Shown here piece by piece: positions 4,550 to 6,154 of a DNA stretch of 6,154 nt. The position numbers were made by a program, and so were the translations under genes. How positions within the stretch are numbered: position 1 is the first letter of the stretch; each line of letters starts with the position of its first letter. Source of the DNA: Methanobacteriota archaeon (GTDB taxonomy: Archaea > Altiarchaeota > Altiarchaeia > IMC4 > QMZM01); the NCBI GenBank assembly GCA_021731385.1, contig JAKFXM010000014.1, forward strand, positions 1 through 6,154, read 5' to 3'. The notes under the pieces were generated by a model. That model saw only the letters and a list, made by a program, of their open reading frames with translations, ran no database searches and had not been told where the DNA came from.

Positions 4550-6058
4550 ATGGAGATTGGACAGGTAATAGGGGCAACTACGCTAAGGGGATTTAGGTTT
4601 GTCATAACGGAGGGCATGGAAAAATATGTCAAAAGGGATGAATTCGTATCAGTGAAAGAATCTGTTACAAATATGGATATTCTTGGTGTTATAAAGGAGA
4701 TAACAATATCAAATGAACTGTTGCCTGATGAATTCGGAAGAGACCTTAGGCTTGGGGATATACTTCTTACGGAAGGCGAATACCCCGTTCCAACAGTAAA
4801 AATCCTGGGTTATGTCTATGAGAACGGGATAGAATTACCAAGGTACGGGATAAAACCAGGGGCTATTGTCAATCTTGCTGATGACGCGATGCTTGAGGAT
4901 ATACTGAGACAAGACGATAAAAAATCCGCATTTATCGGAACCATATCAACGAGAAATACTGTTCCTGTGCATGTATCCATTAATGACCTGATTTCAAGGC
5001 ACTGCGCGGTGCTTGCGATGACCGGCGCGGGGAAGAGTTATACCATAGGCGTCATCATAGAGGAATTGCTGAAAAAGAAGGGTTCGGTCATTGTCTTTGA
5101 CCCTCATGGGGAATACAAAAACATAAAATTTATGAATTCTAAGACCGTGGTTTATGGCATTAAAGGCGAGAGAAAGATAAAAATAGAGGCACATTCACTT
5201 AGGTCAGGCGATTTTGCAAATCTCATTCCGGATATTACGGACCCGCAAAGGGACCTTCTTGAAGAGGTTTTAGGCATAGCATCCAAATTCTACGAGAAGT
5301 ACGACCTCAAGGTCATCATAAGGATACTAAACATAATGTACGACAAAAAGGAGGGAAAGGACATACAGACAGATATATTTCCTGAAACCGGGATAAAGGA
5401 TGTTATAAAAAAAGTGGGGCTTTCAACGATAGGTGCCTTGATAAGAAGAATAGAAAGACTGAACAGGATGGGGATTTTTGACATGGAGGGTACAGAATTG
5501 GGGGATATTGTTGTCAGAAACCAGTTGACCGTAATTGACCTGAGTGATGCGGATGAGAGGGTTGCAGAAACTGTGGTAGCTACGATAGGGAGGAGAATAT
5601 TCGAGGGAAGAAAGATGTATGTCAGGGAAGGCGACGGAAATCTGAAAATACCAACATTTATCATCATTGAAGAGGCGCATAATTTTGCACCAAGGAGCGT
5701 TGAGGACAGACCAATACTTTCGAGAAATGTATTGAAGAAGATAGCGAGGGAGGGAAGAAAATTTGGTGTTGGAATTTGCATTGTAAGTCAAAGGCCGAAT
5801 AAACTGGATGCAGATGTACTCTCCCAATGTAATACCCAGATAATAATGAAGATTGTAAATCCATCGGATCAGGAATACATCAGGCAGTCTGTAGAGACTG
5901 TAACAGAAGACATAGTTAGAGATCTGCCTTCGCTTTCAAGAGGAGAGGCAATAATTGTTGGAAGTGCTGTAAGGCTTCCTGTTACAGTAAAGATAAGAAA
6001 AAGGACTACAGAGGTTAGCGGGGATGATATAGATATTGTCGGGGAATGGAACAAATAG
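4550..6058 (+). CDS. herA: HerA-type DNA translocase/helicase ATPase
   Basis: 502 residues from the ATG at 4550, chosen because the duplicated copy shows the same MEIGQV beginning and a GGTGG motif precedes it. Residues 1 to about 110 form the small beta-barrel (HAS-barrel) domain. The RecA-like core follows, with Walker A MTGAGKS (157-163), the strand VIVFDPHGEY (180-189) and Walker B FIIIEEAHNF (370-379). Then come the REGRKFGVGICIVSQRPNKLD sensor region (400-420) and NPSDQEYIRQSVE (437-449). The inserted helical part (about 230-310) is normal for HerA. From family knowledge, HerA forms a hexamer that works with the nuclease NurA and with Mre11-Rad50 to resect DNA ends. Here none of nurA, mre11 or rad50 is beside it within the window. 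Its last 13 bp overlap the chorismate mutase gene in another frame, so the two are probably translated from one mRNA. Confidence 0.93.
   Translation: MEIGQVIGATTLRGFRFVITEGMEKYVKRDEFVSVKESVTNMDILGVIKEITISNELLPDEFGRDLRLGDILLTEGEYPVPTVKILGYVYENGIELPRYGIKPGAIVNLADDAMLEDILRQDDKKSAFIGTISTRNTVPVHVSINDLISRHCAVLAMTGAGKSYTIGVIIEELLKKKGSVIVFDPHGEYKNIKFMNSKTVVYGIKGERKIKIEAHSLRSGDFANLIPDITDPQRDLLEEVLGIASKFYEKYDLKVIIRILNIMYDKKEGKDIQTDIFPETGIKDVIKKVGLSTIGALIRRIERLNRMGIFDMEGTELGDIVVRNQLTVIDLSDADERVAETVVATIGRRIFEGRKMYVREGDGNLKIPTFIIIEEAHNFAPRSVEDRPILSRNVLKKIAREGRKFGVGICIVSQRPNKLDADVLSQCNTQIIMKIVNPSDQEYIRQSVETVTEDIVRDLPSLSRGEAIIVGSAVRLPVTVKIRKRTTEVSGDDIDIVGEWNK
4551..4567 (+). repeat. 17-bp direct repeat, right copy (herA codons 1-6)
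   Basis: TGGAGATTGGACAGGTA, identical to 4417-4433. Here it forms the first codons of herA after the A of the ATG at 4550. Confidence 0.95.
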
Positions 6059-6154
6059 GAAAATTACGGAATAGGATTGATGCGATTGATAGAAAAATTG
6101 TAAAATTGCTTGAAAAAAGAGTAGATACTGCAAGAAGAATTGGGAAAATCAAAA
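6046..6154 (+). CDS. aroQ: Chorismate mutase (AroQ type), N-terminal part only
   Basis: Starts at the ATG at 6046 inside the end of herA and remains open at the window edge (36 full codons). The sequence LRNRIDAIDRKIVKLLEKR is the long first helix of the AroQ fold. R8, R25 and K36 have the same spacing (17 and 11) as the E. coli active-site residues R11, R28 and K39. From family knowledge it converts chorismate to prephenate for phenylalanine and tyrosine synthesis. In archaea this domain can stand alone or be the N-terminal part of a fusion with prephenate dehydratase or dehydrogenase; the window does not show which. GGGG at 6041-6044 is too close to be a good ribosome site, so translational coupling to herA is likely. 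Confidence 0.87.
   Translation, partial: MEQIGKLRNRIDAIDRKIVKLLEKRVDTARRIGKIK

Larger units (their letters stand above)
4434..4550. mobile_element. Putative small non-coding hairpin-bearing insertion in front of herA
   Basis: 117 bp bounded by the 17-bp direct repeats. It begins at once with a perfect 15-bp-stem hairpin (4434-4466). It also contains a 7-bp inverted pair TAGCCCC/GGGGCTA (4482-4488, 4501-4507) with CCCC-AAA-GGGG nested inside (4494-4504), and AACCCC (4492-4497) complementary to GGGGTT (4537-4542). AAAATTCT occurs twice (4507-4514 and 4529-4536). It has no terminal inverted repeats of transposon type and no coding capacity. The repeats look like target duplication, but slippage or tandem duplication followed by divergence is possible. 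Confidence 0.45.

Noticed and set aside
5290..5864. Minus-strand open frames within herA
   Set aside because: They lie opposite conserved HerA ATPase motifs. Their hydrophobic, Ser/Ile-rich translations are typical antisense shadows.

Overview
The window reads as archaeal chromosome. It carries a 50S ribosomal protein of the archaeal/eukaryal type (L31e), translation factor aIF6, an archaeal-type FAD synthetase (RibL), an archaeal NMN adenylyltransferase (NadM) and the HerA DNA-translocating ATPase. Several genes lack a Shine-Dalgarno sequence but have a TATA-like box about 24-29 nt before the start codon, as expected for leaderless archaeal transcripts. G+C is about 40% by eye. The lineage cannot be fixed from this sequence alone.

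Layout, left to right. ribL runs leftward off the window edge (392 to 1). Rightward there is a conserved SecB-like hypothetical (431-880), a more A+T-rich TPR protein (959-1615), rpl31e (1631-1876), tif6 (1883-2539) and a DUF763 protein (2546-3862). The last three are spaced 6 bp apart and look co-transcribed. nadM runs leftward (4378-3878) and converges on DUF763. From a divergent intergenic region, herA runs rightward (4550-6058) and overlaps the start of a chorismate mutase gene cut by the right edge (6046 onward).

The functions are mostly housekeeping: flavin and NAD cofactor synthesis, 60S-type subunit maturation and translation, DNA end processing, and aromatic amino acid synthesis. The rpl31e-tif6 pair is a conserved archaeal neighbourhood, but its usual companions (rpl39e upstream; rplX, pfdA and ftsY downstream) are not here.

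Two signals go beyond ordinary genes. First, the DUF763 gene carries an in-frame block of about 225-260 bp made almost entirely of different short hairpins, mostly with 3-nt loops, joined by short GC-rich connectors. One 10-bp stem encloses two further hairpins in a junction-like fold. The block sits between the N-terminal DUF763 region and the C-terminal helix-hairpin-helix region. Second, the 5' end of herA is duplicated: an exact 17-bp direct repeat (4417-4433 and 4551-4567) brackets 117 bp that begin with a perfect 15-bp-stem hairpin. The upstream copy forms a dead-end GTG-started reading frame. This looks like insertion of a small hairpin-bearing element with duplication of its target, displacing herA from its original leaderless promoter.
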